From NCBI RefSeq assembly GCF_008831285.2, contig NC_045139.1, positions 19,326,354 to 19,390,353 of the forward strand: 64,000 nucleotides of DNA, in the 5' to 3' direction. The position numbers and the translations under genes are program-made. Within the stretch, counting starts at the first letter, position 1. Every line of letters starts with the position of its first letter. Origin of the DNA: Nymphaea colorata (Eukaryota; Streptophyta; Magnoliopsida; Nymphaeales; Nymphaeaceae). The notes under the pieces are model-generated. The model saw nothing but the letters and a program-made list of their open reading frames with translations. It was not told where the DNA came from and did not search any database. Shown here in pieces: positions 36,915 to 49,559 of the stretch.

Positions 36915-37690
36915 CTTGGTATATTCATTGATTCCAATAAGATTTGTAGAGATTAAGTTGTAAAGATTTATTCAATAATCCAAAATACTCTTTAAAAAAG
37001 ACAAGGGGTTTGGTTTAAGAAAATTTCACTAGTTTTTATGTTTCTCCCCTCATTTGAATGGTGTTTTTATGGGAATCATCTAGATCATCAATTACAAAAC
37101 ATCAAACATTGAAGATCGCGTTTGTGTATATAAAAGCTAAATTATTTTTAAAAGCCAAAATACCCCTGAAATCATATTAAAGGGTTTCTTTCGCCAAAGT
37201 TGATTTGTTCTCACTCTCCTCTCTCTCGTAGTTTAAATGGTATTTACAATTATTTTAAAAACAGTTTAGCTTATATATTTGCAACTTAATTTCTACTTTA
37301 CGATGACCTTAGAATCAAGGACCTACATAATTCTCATAAAGTCTGATATTATTATAGATATAAAGCCAAAAATGTTTGTTTAGGAAACAAAATTGACATG
37401 TATATAAGTACGTTTGACATTACAGCAAATATACTACGTGGAGAATTATTTATTCAAAACCATAGACGAGGCATCAATAGGTGTGTTCTATCATAAACTA
37501 TAGAAGAAATAGCTTTTATTTTTTAGAAAAAGAAAACTAAATTTTCTGTTCTGTCCTGTTATTCAGCTTAAAAAAGGATCTTGAATCTCCTTTTAAATTT
37601 TGTAGAAAATATGAACACGCTTTCTTTGAAATTTTGAGAAGAATTTGAATCCCGACCTTTCATTTTCCTGCTCGACCACTGCCTTCTTAA

Positions 37691-37790
37691 AGTACTTGCA
37701 ATATTTATTCCGATGAACATGACAGTTTAAATTTAGATGAAGTACTTGCAATATTTATTCCGATGAACAAGACAGTTTAAATTTAGAGAG
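37691..37790. repeat. 50-bp tandem duplication
   Basis: AGTACTTGCAATATTTATTC begins at 37691 and 37741, and the copies are nearly identical over 50 bp. No function is seen. Confidence 0.85.
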
Positions 37791-39136
37791 CTACTTTATA
37801 TCTTTTCATTTCGACCCAACATTTTAAAATCTTCAAAACAGTAAGCATGTGGCTTTAAATAAGAGGAATTAATGCATGGGCCAGAAAAGGGAGCTACTGG
37901 AGATTGCTATTATCCTTTTATCAAGGAAATGGCTTACAAATCTGAGGCCTGTTTTTGAGATTATGGTCAAATGATTGGCCTATAAGAAAAGAATGGTAGA
38001 GTTCTGCCACCGCTAAGACGAGGCAGGTTTGCAGCTCAAAATGTTACAGAAGAAAACCATATCTAAAATTAAATTCCCTTAAACGGCCCTTGTAAAATTG
38101 TACCTTATGATCTATTAACGACCCTTTTTTTAATGATTTTTTTTAATATATTTTAACATATCTAAATGGATGAATGAAATTTGATAAAATATCTGCGGAT
38201 AACATAAAGACAAAGAGAGTAAGTATAGAGATGTTTGCCGTTCCATGTGAGGTTGCTGAAAATTGTAGCTCTAGTCCTCCTTATTCTGCTTTATTTTTTT
38301 TCTAAAACAAGTAGAATGTTGCGTCTGATTAAAAAGTCGATTATATTTATCTATGACTTTAGTTATATAAGATGTTTGAGTCAATCCGAATTCTCTAGAT
38401 AATGACATTTTTCCTTTTCAAGTCGGTTCCCACTCGACAAGCATAAAGTTGATTTAATGGTACTAAGGAATGTTATCTTCCAAGCACATGACATTCATAC
38501 GCTTGTTTTGATCGTTGATTTGTAAAATAACATCGCCACATTATCTTTCTCCAAAACCAAGCAAGGATTTTAATTTGATCAAATTGCATCCCCACTAGAT
38601 AAAACCATGTTTTCTTTCGTGGAAATCCAAGAACTTGGTGATTTTTGAGAAGCAAAGCCACCCTTTCTTTTTTCTACCTTTACTACCTTTAAGATTCAGG
38701 ATTGCTTTGGGAACTGGGTGGTCTTATGTTATACCCTTCAACTCGAGTGTCATGTATGTCACTATTTATAATAGCAGCTACAAAAATTGAACTGAAGACG
38801 ACACTCAGACCGACCAGCTATTCTATGCACCTCAAGATGAAACCTAATATATTGATCGATATAATCTCAAGTGAAACTCTAAGACCACATCTGTTTCAAG
38901 CTAGATATGAGATCCCATGTAAAAATAAGTACTCCATGAAATCCATTGTCCAAATAAAACAGTAGATTTTCGATTCATGGTGCTTGTTAAAAACCTTAAG
39001 ATTTGATGCCTACTTGGGCAGCCCACCATCAGGAAGTCGGGCCTGAAAACTTGGAGTTGAAATTCACAGTGATCATATCACCAAGTATCTCATATCCACA
39101 CCCTAAGGCTATATTAGGCAATATGAGAACACTAAG

Positions 39137-39335
39137 CAGGGGCGAAGCTAGAATTTTTTTATGAGCGGCCGAATTAAAGTTTCTAAATGTTGACACAGAC
39201 CGAAAAATATCACTTTTCAAAATATGTATATAAGACAAGCAAATTTTTAAAAAATTTACATGTAAATATATATATATAAAAAAAAATTGAGGTGGGGCCA
39301 AAGCCCATGCGGGCTCCGCCTTCCCTCCGCCCCTA
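39137..39335. mobile_element. Short hAT-like MITE, GGGGCGGAGC family
   Basis: It starts CAGGGGCGAAGCTAG and ends GCCTTCCCTCCGCCCCTA. It is flanked by 8-bp copies acactaag (39129-39136) and acactagg (39336-39343). The core is AT-rich with no coding capacity, and the element is 199 bp long. Confidence 0.82.
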
Positions 39336-40187
39336 ACACTAGGGATCAAAGATCCAACTTCATACCTCAGGTTCTTGCTACTTAACGCGCAATCTAAGAC
39401 CTATAATACCGAGATCAGATCTTCACTTTAACAGTGAATCCCATTAACTGTGGATTTCGGATCAAGGTCGAACCGAATCTAAGAACCAAACCTATCAAAC
39501 ATGCTTAGATGGTGAAGTGGGTGGGTCGCTTTCAAGTCTCTGGTTTCAACAAAGTGGACCGCCCAAAGCAATAGAGGCTATAAACCAGGTCGTTTCATGT
39601 GGTGCCAAACCTAGCACGTAGCTTAACTACATGCCACAGACTCCTTGACAACATATCTAAATGTTGCGACTGATGTAACCAAAATCTCTTGTATTTTTTG
39701 TGGACCGATGAGTCCAATTTCGAGCCTTTTGGAGCCTCACATATAAGATTTGCACCCAGCCATTCAACCATGCATGTCTGATTGGACTAGAGTCTAGACG
39801 GACCTTGGCTTAGTCGAGCTTCATCTGGGTCTCAAATAAGCTGGCAATGGGCCCATATTGGATAAGATATGGAAGTCATATATAATAAATGAAAAGAGTG
39901 GCAATATGGTCACGTCACATCGTTTTCACCAAGTTATTTGTTCTTTAATTTAAGTGGCCCATCGTATCTTATGTGATTTACATGAAAAATTCATCACCAA
40001 GTAAGCCCATCCTTGTTGGTTGCCATATTCATGTGTTGTCATTATCAAACTTTATCGGTTTTGGTATCTCCCTATTTCAATTCCTCTCTATTTATTGCGT
40101 TTGTATCCTTATCTAAGTATTAGTTCAAATTATATGTAAGTGTAAAACCAAAATAAAAGAGGTAAGGCCTCACAGCCAAAGCTCACC

Positions 40188-40371
40188 CAGAGGCGAAGCT
40201 AAAAAAAATTAGTTGGAAAGACACTCGTTTAACAATAGTTATATCTGATGGGACACTTAGGTATATATAAAGATAAATGTTTAAAGATGTCTATTTAAAA
40301 ATAAATAAATAAATTTTAAGAGACTGGCGTGGGCAACTGCCCACACTAGTCACTATGTGGCTCTACCACTA
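40188..40371. mobile_element. Short hAT-like MITE, GGGGCGGAGC family
   Basis: It starts CAGAGGCGAAGCTAA and ends GTGGCTCTACCACTA. It is flanked by an exact 8-bp duplication, agctcacc, at 40180-40187 and 40372-40379. It is 184 bp long. Confidence 0.85.
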
Positions 40372-40572
40372 AGCTCACCTCCCTTCATCGTTCTCTCTGC
40401 CTCTCGGTCTAAAGCAGCATTAAGACTTGGTTCGTCATATGATGTATTGTTTAGTTCCAGTGTTGCAGACGCTACCATTGGTAGTATAGAAAAGTTGAAA
40501 ACGCATAGTCAATCGTCAACACTCGACTTATCAGTTAATGTTACCTTTATCAGATATAAAAAAAAAATATCC

Positions 40573-40881
40573 TATTAGGAAATAAGATCGAATTCAAATT
40601 TAATAAATGGCATCCGATCATATTCAGATCTACATAAATATCTGATCAGATTCAAATGCGGAATCATATCGGATTCATTTTTAGACAAATAGCTTGTATC
40701 TAATTCTATTAAAATTTGAAAATTAGCAAATTTTAGTTTAAAATTTGGATTTGGATTCAGATATAATTTTTTATTCAATTTCAAATCTGAATCCAAATTA
40801 AAATCCGAGTATGTGAATAAAAAAAAAACGGATATGAGAAAGGATATATCCAATCTAGATCGGAGCAGTTAACATCCTTAG
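40573..40881. repeat. AT-rich interspersed repeat with GATCCGAATCC-like words
   Basis: Dense in AAATCTGAATCCAAATT-type words. Its right end, AACATCCTTAG, is the near complement of the TTAGGGATGTCAACGG start seen at 55653, so it may be one end of a decayed hAT-like family. The left edge is approximate. Confidence 0.4.
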
Positions 40882-41394
40882 TTTATAATTGACAACCTCG
40901 GCGCTGGTAATGATAAGAATTTGATGTGGAGGCGAATCATTTTAAGAAATAAATGGCAAGACACTCGAGCCGCCCAGCAATGTGAACCGCATTTATTTTT
41001 GTCAACGTCGTCTACTCATCAATATAGTGTCAACGAAACGAGTGGTTCTTACACTTGAGTTTGGGAGACTTTGTAAGGCGAAAATGTATGAGATGAAATG
41101 GACAATACGATGATTTATTCAAATAATGATATCGACAATTGATCGTTATTGAGCTTTTATGAAAAATTTAGTTTTGGGTAAAAGTATAAACATATTATTG
41201 CTTAATAGTTACAACGGTTGATCCTTAACAAGCAAGACAGGGAAAAAAAAAATTAGATTTTGGTGAATCTGACTGATTATCATGTTGCGGCCGGCCGAAG
41301 TGCCGCAGCTATTGTGTTCGGTCATCGCCGAGGCCAGCTGCCTTCTGGGCGTTCCGATAGCAGAAGGAGGTGTGGGCTGCTGCGGGCCATTGTT

Positions 41395-41406
41395 CACACC
41401 AGCCCA

Positions 41407-41439
<33 letters not shown>

Positions 41440-41463
41440 AAAAGTGTCAAGTGGGCTGGTGTG
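41395..41463. repeat. Perfect 15-bp inverted repeat around a TA tract
   Basis: CACACCAGCCCACTT (41395-41409) and AAGTGGGCTGGTGTG (41449-41463) are exact inverted copies separated by 39 bases, mostly (TA)n. The unit could fold as a hairpin or be a tiny foldback element. Confidence 0.85.
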
Positions 41464-41479
41464 AGCACAAGTATGGTTC

Positions 41480-41555
41480 TAATTTTTATTGGATGTCTTC
41501 CAAAAGACAATTTATAACCATAATTTTTATTGGATGTCTTAGAAAAGACAATTTA
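41480..41555. repeat. Tandem duplication, about 40-bp unit
   Basis: TAATTTTTATTGGATGTCTT starts at 41480 and 41521, each followed by AAAAGACAATTTAT. No function is seen. Confidence 0.8.
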
Positions 41556-42305
41556 TGCACAACTAACCCTTAAAGTCTAAAACTCTAAAATTAGTACTCC
41601 TTAATCAGAGTTCTCTAGCTCCACCCTGTAAGTCCCTTTGAGACTTTTGCCTTTGATTTGAACGGTGAAGGAAGCAATAAAGAGGCAAAAGATTTTAAGA
41701 AAGTGTTGGAGGACTTTTGCCATCTGTCAGGTTTATAACATTTATTCAATATCTTTTAAACCTTATACACAATTTGGATTTCGCATTTGACTCGTTTATG
41801 ATTATATGTTGCATAGTATCTTTTTGCTTTTGAGAGTGTAAAGTCTCATGTTCTAAGTACAATGTTTCCTCATGGCGTAAAATAATTCAATTTCATGTTT
41901 CTTGTTTATCTTATCTTGCTTCTAGTAAAATACCCCAAGAAGAGAATCAATAAGGCCTCTGATCATGTGACAAAAGCAACTATAGATCACAAGCGGCCGA
42001 CCGACCGACTGTCCTTGGGAGATTTGGGAGTTGTTTGATTGCAGTAAGCATGCGTTTCATGTATCTACCTAAAACATTGAAATATATAATATACAATCAC
42101 TGTTGCTGAACACCTCCTTTTGTTTACATGAATCAATAAGGCCTGGACTTGACACGGTCCGGTTGTAATGGGTTGGGCGTTGTGGGCATGGTCCAACCCA
42201 TTGGTTGCCCGCCGTGGTAACATGGGCTGTGACGCAGAAGTCTCTTCGGGCGCAGATTCTCTGGGGATAACGTGAAGAGCCAATGATGAGTGAGTGATCG
42301 CTTTC

Positions 42306-45300
42306 ATGGCGGCCCGGATCCATCCGTCAGCCATGAACCTGGCTCCGTCTCTGCTACCCCGTAGCAGCGTCCTTCCCAGCTTCACTATCATCCCCATCTC
42401 CCCCACCACCATCGGCAGCTTCAGTTTCAGCCGCAACCACCATCACCGCCACCATTGTCCTTACCATTCTGCTCGCCCAACCCACCAGGTACTTCCTTTC
42501 GTTGGCTGTGTCACACACACACACACAGAGATAGAGAGAGAGATTGAAAATGAGTCCTTGGTTTCGGTTGTAGAGGTTGTTGGTGACGACCACCATACGC
42601 TCCTGCCTCCCATCTTCCGACAACGGTGGTTCCGATGCCGATCCCATCGAGAAGAAGGATATTTCTTCACAACCATCATCGACATTTTCTTCTCCTCCTT
42701 CTCCTTCTTCTTCTTCTTCTTCTTCCTACGGGTGGTCCGCGGCAATTGGGGCCGTGGGTTTTGTGGAGACGAGCTACTTGACGTACCTGAAGGTCACCGG
42801 TTCTGATGCCTTCTGTCCCATTGGTGGTGGTAGCTGTTCTACGGTTCTCAACAGCGAGTATGGATCCGTATTTGGTAGGCCTAATTTGTGCTTTTCCCCA
42901 TCCTTTTTTTTTTTTCAATTTTGATGTCTTGATTTTTTACGGGGTACTCGCGATTTTAGCTGTTTGATTGCGCCGAATTACACAAAGAAGCTATTGTTTT
43001 TCCAGGTATTAACAACAAGCACAATGAAAAAGAACGCAGAGATAACGTGGTTCGGCAGAGATGACTGCCTACATCCACGGGAAGGGGGATTGGATTTTCA
43101 TTACTGAACCATGATCTCGAGAGGAGTTTATATTGTGCTCTATCTCGTTACAAACTGTTACACGCTCTATTTCATTTCCATTATCATGATAATTACAAAA
43201 TATTGAATTTCCAATATCATTGCTGGCAGAATTATCGTGGCTTCTTTTGTTAAAATCTTTCCGTTTTCATTAGTAGACGAGGTATTAGGAAGGGTCGAGA
43301 TTTTAGAAAGGCGTCCATTGGATTAGTGTATTCGATCTTCAATCACCAGATTTGCTGTAGGCAACTTATGATCTTTAGAATTATCTCTAATACCAAGTCA
43401 GTGTGTCGGAAAAATTGGTAGTTTGTAAGATACGAAGTTTCTCTTTTGACAATTTTGATCCTAGGTTGCTGGAAGTAGTTCCTTCTCATCATTTGGTGGG
43501 TTTCAACTTTAATTTTTGGTTGTTTTATCATGAAGTTGCCATACATTGATCGATAGAAGTTTGGCATGAAAGCTGTTGTTTGTTTTCCACTTTCAGGTGT
43601 TCCTCTTCCAGCATTTGGAATGATAGCATATGGATTGGTTGCATTATTGGGTTTGCAATTGGCGAGAAAAGGTTCTCTGTTTGCATTAGGCGAAGCAAGT
43701 GCGCAATTAGTTCTACTTGGGAGTGCCACATCAATGGCAGCCGCTAGTTCTTATTTCTTATACATTCTAAGCACAAAGTTTTCCGGAATGTCATGTTCAT
43801 ACTGTCTGTTCTCTGCATTCTTGAGTTTCAGCTTGCTATTTATTAATATGAAGGTGGGTAACTAACAGTTTTTCTTCCAGAAATACAATCATTTTTATCA
43901 TCACCTGATCATGGTTTCACTTTGAGGAATTCAAGTTTCAAGAGCTGCAGAAGACTGCTGGGCTGCAACTATCTGTAGCTGGCTTAGTGATTGCCGCTGT
44001 AAGTGCTTCATACAGTGGCGTTAGCTCTGAACTAACAGGGTATACTTCTATACGGAAAGCAATTTCTTGGTTAATTTCTTTTTCTATTCTGTCTTTTCAA
44101 TAGGCTTTTGGTTTGATTTTAGTTCATTGAAGATCGGTGTTTCAATAAATTACTGGTGTAGTGGGGCTAAGTGATGCATTATATATTCCTTCTGAAGACC
44201 AAAAGCATGAATACTTTTAAATGGACCAAGTGGCAATTACTTCATAGTGTAAAAATAAAACATGATGCTAATTCGAGGAAGAAAGCTGATTATCAACCTT
44301 TGACTTGATGATGCCTTGAACGTTTGCAGTTCTACAAGCCAACTAGCAACTAAATTTATTTAAATCATGCGCTGGTGGCATTAAATCCAAATGCTTTAAT
44401 TTGTTCTAACTTGATAATGATCCCTTTAGAGAAGCAATTGAACTAAAAATGATCAAAACAGACAGTGTGTGTCTTAAAGTTAATTTGCAGCTTGTTAAAA
44501 AGAAAAGTTGACGCATTGGATTTTGAAGGATAGGGCATGTTCAAGCACATGACTCGGTCGGAAAGGAAGTGCTTTCCTTTTACTATACTATTGCTTGTTA
44601 TCAAGATTTTTTCTCTCATTTATATCTGGATGTCTGAGGGCATCTTGTATCTAGCATCATGACAATGAGTGGGCCTCCATTGTCTGGGAGTGAAGAGCAT
44701 GGAAAAGAATGGTTCCTCTTCTTCCAATTGGATGTAGCTATATGAGTAGTTGGACAGCATTGGGATGCATTAACTTTGGACCATTAAAAAACCATGAATC
44801 CGTTGAGTGTTCCATCAGCCTGTCTTTTTGTAGTTATTTTTATTCTGTACGTGCCTTAATTATGGGATAGGATCTTCCAAGCGAGATATGTCTAATATCA
44901 TGGTATAGTCCTTTTTATTTATCTGGGCCTTATGTATGGCATAAACTGGACCATACAATCAATTCAGATATAGACACCAAGTGGGTTTTCTTGGGTGTAA
45001 ATAGAGTGGATGAAAAACACCAAGAAACCAATTATAATTGTATCTAATTAAAAACTGAAAATCAGATACAATTGGATTTAATCAAAACTGAAAATGGGTT
45101 TATTATAACTTATAAGGTTGAAAAACACATTCCTTGCTGCACCTTAAGCCAAAAAAATCACAGAGGATAAAAAAAAAATGCCCCCAAGAATGAAGAAAAA
45201 CAGCAAGAAAAAATCAAGAACAAAATTTCACTCTCAAAGAAATTGATCCTGGGAATTCGTTTGTTCTTCTGGCTCTCTGGCCTTCTTTATCATCTTGCGA

Positions 45301-47602
45301 AGATCTTCAAGGAATAAAAGGTAAAGTCACCAAGGTTGATACAACTACTAGCAAAAGAAAGATTTGCAAGTATTAGCTACAGGCCTACATCCAATAGTTT
45401 ATAGACGAATAAAGTTGTCAAAACAAATAATCAAGTGAGTTCTGTGATACAAAAGAGCATTCAACCATAAGTTGTCTTTCTGAGAAATATGACCATCAAG
45501 ACAATGGTCAGGTTTCCCACTTCTTGATTGTTTTCCTTGTATGGTTCTCCAGAAAAGCACCCATCTCATATCTGTTATCTGTGGAAGTTGGTCTCTTGAT
45601 TTCCTTGCAGTGTGCAACTTTATGTGAAAAGCTTACTGACTTCCCTGCCTGTCTACATATGCACTTACAAAATGTTGCCTTTACACCTTTTTGATCAGGT
45701 CATCAGAGATTAATTTGCAGCTATTTGAACCTGAAATTACGAATCAGTCAAGTCCAGAAGCAATTTCTCTAGCAAAGCATTTGAAGGCTATTGGAGCAAA
45801 AATGTATGGAGCGTTTTGGTGTTCCCATTGTTTGGAACAAAAAGAGGTATCCTCATATCTGCGAACATTGCTGCAAAAGTGAACTTGCTTATTCAGTTAT
45901 TTTTCAGATTTCACAGAAAGCCCTTGATTTTGATGCGAAGAACCATTGATGCCATCTGCTTTCTGTACGTGAGCAATGTTTGTCATAAAGTTTGAATTTT
46001 GATGTTCATTTTTTTGGGCTGACTTTTTTACACTTGGAAGCATGTTTAGCACGTAGGCAGCCTATATCACCCACACCCAATGTCATATGGATGTAGTTCA
46101 GTTGCATGATAGGACTGGGATGTATTTTTGTATAAAGTAGGAATACCATGTCACATGCAAATTTATGAATAGTTCTAAATCCATCATCATTGAAAGCATC
46201 AGATATGAAATTAGATGGTGACGTTTGTAACATTAAGGAAAGAAACCAAATATGGGCACGAAAAAGCAATTAAGATCGTAAGGAACTATCTGATTTACTG
46301 ACGAAGTAGATCGTAAGGAACTATCTGATTTACTGACGAAGTGTTAGACCATGTGGGTTAAGAGCGTTGCTGTGTCCAAGAACTGTGTCATCATGATTCA
46401 GGCTATGCATGCTCGAGTCAAATTTTGTGTGACATAGGTTGGGTTTGACTTCTTCAGTAACTCTTGTTTCTCTGACACCTGCAAGCAACATGCTGCTAGC
46501 CTGCTTTCCATTTGACGAGAATTGGGAAGAACAATTGAAACAGAACGTTGAATTAAATCTTGACCCTTAAGCTCAGTTTGGGCATCTAAATTTGTAATTG
46601 TTGCATCATGCATGCTTCTCTGTACAAGGTGCTTTTACTGCCATTGTTGATGGAAAGGTTAACTGCAGTAGTCTCGACCAAATTGTAAATTCATTGCTAA
46701 GTTATCAGTTATTCACATAGCTGCAATTTTTTTGGATGGACAACGTAACTGCCTAATTTTCGTCCATATTTTGCAAACATGCTTAGTCCTGAAATCATGT
46801 ACTTGATCATTTCACAGTCAAACAGGACTATATATTTCTTTAAGTAAGCACGAATTACTCTATCAGTGGAAACGAAATTTTGAATTTAGATAGTAGATGT
46901 TGCCACCAAAGCTGACCAAATTTTTGTAATTTCTTATCATCTTTTGTCACTTACATCTGGTGAACTGGGGAATATAACCTGAACAACTGCTTCACATTTA
47001 TCCTATCACATTCTTTGTGCAGCAGATCTAAATGATACTCCGTTTCTGTGCTTACACATGTCAAATTCATTAGTTACAGGACTATTGTATTTGAAAAGAA
47101 ACGTCACTATAAATGAAGGACAAATGGATGATTTTTATATACATGTCTATCGATTCAAATGCCCAAGAACTTGTGGGGTTAGATGCTTGTATGAGAACTG
47201 AACTAGCTGATGATTGTCATTGAGCTGTAACAGCTAACAAAAATGGAATGTGAAAGCTGTTGCGATGTAACGTCTTTCTACTTTCCTGATTCTGCAGATG
47301 TTCGGGAAAGAAGCTGCAAAGATGCTGAACTACATTGAGTGCTTTCCAGATGGGTACCGAAAGGGAGTAAAACCTGCCAAGGCATGTCAAGAAGCTGATA
47401 TAGAAGGATTCCCAACCTGGATTATAAATGGCCAGGTAATCAGTCTTTCTTCAGCTCATTTGAACAGAAGTAAAATCATAAATCCTGATCATGTAGCTGC
47501 ATCGTATCTTAGGTCCTAAGCGGAGAACTAGAATTATCAGAACTTGCAGAAGCATCAGGATTCCTACCTGAAGCCACCAACGAAGCACAGACACAAAACT
47601 GA
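42306..47602 (+). CDS. LTO1: Thiol-disulfide oxidoreductase LTO1 (VKOR-thioredoxin fusion), chloroplast
   Basis: Seven exons: 42306-42488, 42574-42874, 43597-43853, 43927-44039, 45699-45846, 47298-47435, 47513-47602. All phases agree and give 409 residues. The first 110 residues are Ser/Arg/His-rich with few acidic residues, fitting a plastid transit peptide. A VKOR domain follows, with the Cys pair C142/C149 (FCPIGGGSC) and the CSYC centre at 228-231 amid hydrophobic helices. A thioredoxin-like domain then has FWCSHC (C326, C329), a second pair C349/C364 and the cis-proline EGFPTW. Family members sit in the thylakoid membrane and form disulfides in lumenal proteins such as PsbO, and are needed for photosystem II assembly. 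Intron 1 holds a (CA)n/(GA)n tract. Another in-frame ATG lies at 42333. The downstream neighbour on the same strand is the CRAL-TRIO gene, as I recall in Arabidopsis (At4g35760/At4g35750). Confidence 0.96.
42508..42544. repeat. (CA)n-(GA)n microsatellite in LTO1 intron 1
   Basis: A short CA run is followed by GA units inside the 85-bp first intron of LTO1. Confidence 0.85.
43010..43410 (-). mobile_element. Possible LTR-retrotransposon remnant in LTO1 intron 2
   Basis: Read on the minus strand, TTGGTATTAGAGAT (about 43386-43399) resembles the TGGTATCAGAGC primer-binding site of Copia elements. CCGTGGATGTAGGC and TGCCGAACCACG (about 43050-43085) resemble words common in Copia LTRs. No polymerase reading frame is present. 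This is a weak call from word similarity only. Confidence 0.3.
46273..46342. repeat. 35-bp exact tandem duplication in LTO1 intron 5
   Basis: AGATCGTAAGGAACTATCTG starts at 46273 and 46308, with identical continuation for 35 bp. Confidence 0.9.
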
Positions 47603-47777
47603 GCAAGTAAATATTTAATTATTTTGGTGTACAGTTCCGGTTGCCGTCTCCAGTCATTTGACAACAATTGATGAAGCTCGTTCATGAATCCAAATTTTCG
47701 ATGCTTTGCCATTCTTGTTACTGCGTGTACTGTACAAAAGCCATATTCTAGTGTAGGAAGCGTAATAATACAGGTAG

Positions 47778-47977
47778 CAGTGATCCCCAAAGGGATTGGT
47801 GCAATGGACTGGACGGGGGCTGGCAGGCGTCCAGTCTCCGTTTCGAACTCTCACGGCGTCACTGCAGAATGCAGATACTGCAGAAGGAATGCACCAATAT
47901 TTAAGTTAAAGCATTGCAGGGTATCACCCCGAGGCTTCGGCGTTCACTCGGACTGTGGGATTAGCCTCCTATGAACG
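47778..47977 (+). mobile_element. tRNA-derived SINE
   Basis: An A box, TGGTGCAATGG (47797-47807), fits the Pol III consensus TRGYNNARNGG. About 33 bases later, GTTTCGAACTC (47840-47850) approximates the B box. The 200-bp unit is flanked by 10-bp direct repeats, atacaggtag, at 47768-47777 and 47978-47987, the target duplication expected of retroposition. The body carries AGGCTTCGGCGTTCACTCGG and ends without a poly-A tail. It lies just past the LTO1 stop codon, possibly in its 3' untranslated region. Confidence 0.75.
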
Positions 47978-48590
47978 ATACAGGTAGAAATGAAACAGAT
48001 GAGGCACTTCCTGCTTCTCCACAGATAAACAGCTAGTTGGTTTCGGACTCCATTTCAGGGTATATAAGACCAGGAAAATATAGCTCAAATCTTGTCCAAA
48101 TTAGTCAAATCAGGAATAGACATTTACACTAAAAAACGTATAAGCTACATAAATCAATTGGGTTGTGTTGGATAATCTGACCAAGTTACACCTCAAATGT
48201 TTCTCCTCAACTCTGTTCAAATCGGGGTCGGGTAACTCAGTGTTGCATGTGCAACACCACCAGTGTCGACATGTACGTCTGAATGACGTCTCAGCGTGAC
48301 GCCACCACTGCCGATGACTACTCGGATATTAGCCCGTTTATAGCTATCTGCAAGTTCTATTTGTTAGATAAATTCCTTGTCCAAGAACAGGAGTCTGCGC
48401 TGTACAGGAGCCATTCAAACACCTATAATAAGAACTTTGGTTAGTCTCTTCAGGTCTAACACCGTCACCGTTGAGCCCATGTTTCCCGGAGGTTTGGAAA
48501 CCTCTAATTTAAGATTCAGGGGTCTTAAATCCGGAGTTATGAAAACCCCTGTTTGAGAGGTCTCAGATCTCTCTCTTTCTCTCCCTCCCT

Positions 48591-48593
<3 letters not shown>

Positions 48594-48627
<34 letters not shown>

Positions 48628-48735
48628 ATTATCATACAAATATATTTTTTTAATATATAAATAAGTATAATTTTCTCATTGAGTAGGCAACCTGGTGCAT
48701 TCATACATATATATCATACAATTATGTATGATAAT

Positions 48736-48784
<49 letters not shown>
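48594..48784. repeat. Two (TA)n microsatellites
   Basis: TA runs at 48594-48626 (preceded by a CTCTCTCCCTCCC tract) and at 48739-48784. Both are intergenic. Confidence 0.93.
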
Positions 48785-48788
<4 letters not shown>

Positions 48789-49323
48789 CATTATTAGTAG
48801 AGCGCTCAGGCCCACAAGTCGACCGGACACATGTTATGACTGGGCCGAACCTGACTTCTACTGATGCCCAGTGCTACCAATCGATTACTTTAGGTTGAGT
48901 TTGATACCTTTAGATCTTATACCCCAAGCTAAACGTGTTTTGAAAGATAAGTAGCATGGATTTAAGATCGGATGAAGGGGAATTCGTTCTCAAATCCATG
49001 AATCTGATATATCTTAGGAATATCTAACATTTTATTTCAACGCTGAATGAAACGATGAATGAATCCATGAATTTCATATCCTATGAATATCAAACATTTT
49101 ATTTCAACGATCAATTCTTAAATTTGCATTGATAAGAGAAGAGGAAAATCATGTGCGCCGTCGCTGGAAACTTTACGGCCGCTGCTTGAAGCTGGTATTG
49201 GCAATCGGCGTCTTCATCCACATAGCCGTTGAACATTGAATACAACCAAGGAAAGAGCTGATCCATGTTGGAAAAATTGACCGCTGAATTACTGTTCCAG
49301 TCAATGTTTATTATTGTTCCAGT

Positions 49324-49559
49324 CAATGTTTGTCGGTATCGGTACGCCTTGTTGGTTTGCTTACCGATACAGGTATCAGCTTAGCACATATTGGCTTGTA
49401 TCGGCCTTATATTTTACATTTTTGCATTTTAAAATAGCTTTAAATGTACTGAAATTGTTTTAAAATGGGAAAATGTAGGATTTTTAAGGCCTGCACCCTT
49501 CCAGCAAAAGACCGATACGATGCATATCGGCAGACGACGATACGGTTCTGAGAACATTG
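49324..49559. mobile_element. Small inverted-repeat element, hAT-like MITE
   Basis: The left end is CAATGTTTGTCGGTATCGG. The right end, read in reverse, is CAATGTTCTCAGAACCGTATCG. Flanks are gttccagt (49316-49323) and gttcaaat (49560-49567), 6 of 8 identical. The GTATCGG/CCGATAC words recur near both ends. The left target and first element bases (GTTCCAGTCAATGTTT) are also duplicated just upstream at about 49294. Confidence 0.6.

Larger units (their letters stand above)
36043..42305. other. Intergenic region between the divergent At1g01500-like and LTO1 genes
   Basis: I find no gene in 6.2 kb. The first 0.3 kb is GC-richer and is probably the leader and promoter of the minus-strand gene. The rest is AT-rich with microsatellites, tandem duplications and two GGGGCGGAGC-family elements, each listed separately. 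A 10-bp inverted repeat, AATGGGTTGG (42167-42176) and CCAACCCATT (42193-42202), lies just upstream of LTO1. Confidence 0.5.

Noticed and set aside
38473..38661. Possible Copia RNase H remnant
   Set aside because: One frame faintly recalls the end of a Copia polyprotein, but stops interrupt it and no diagnostic motif is intact.
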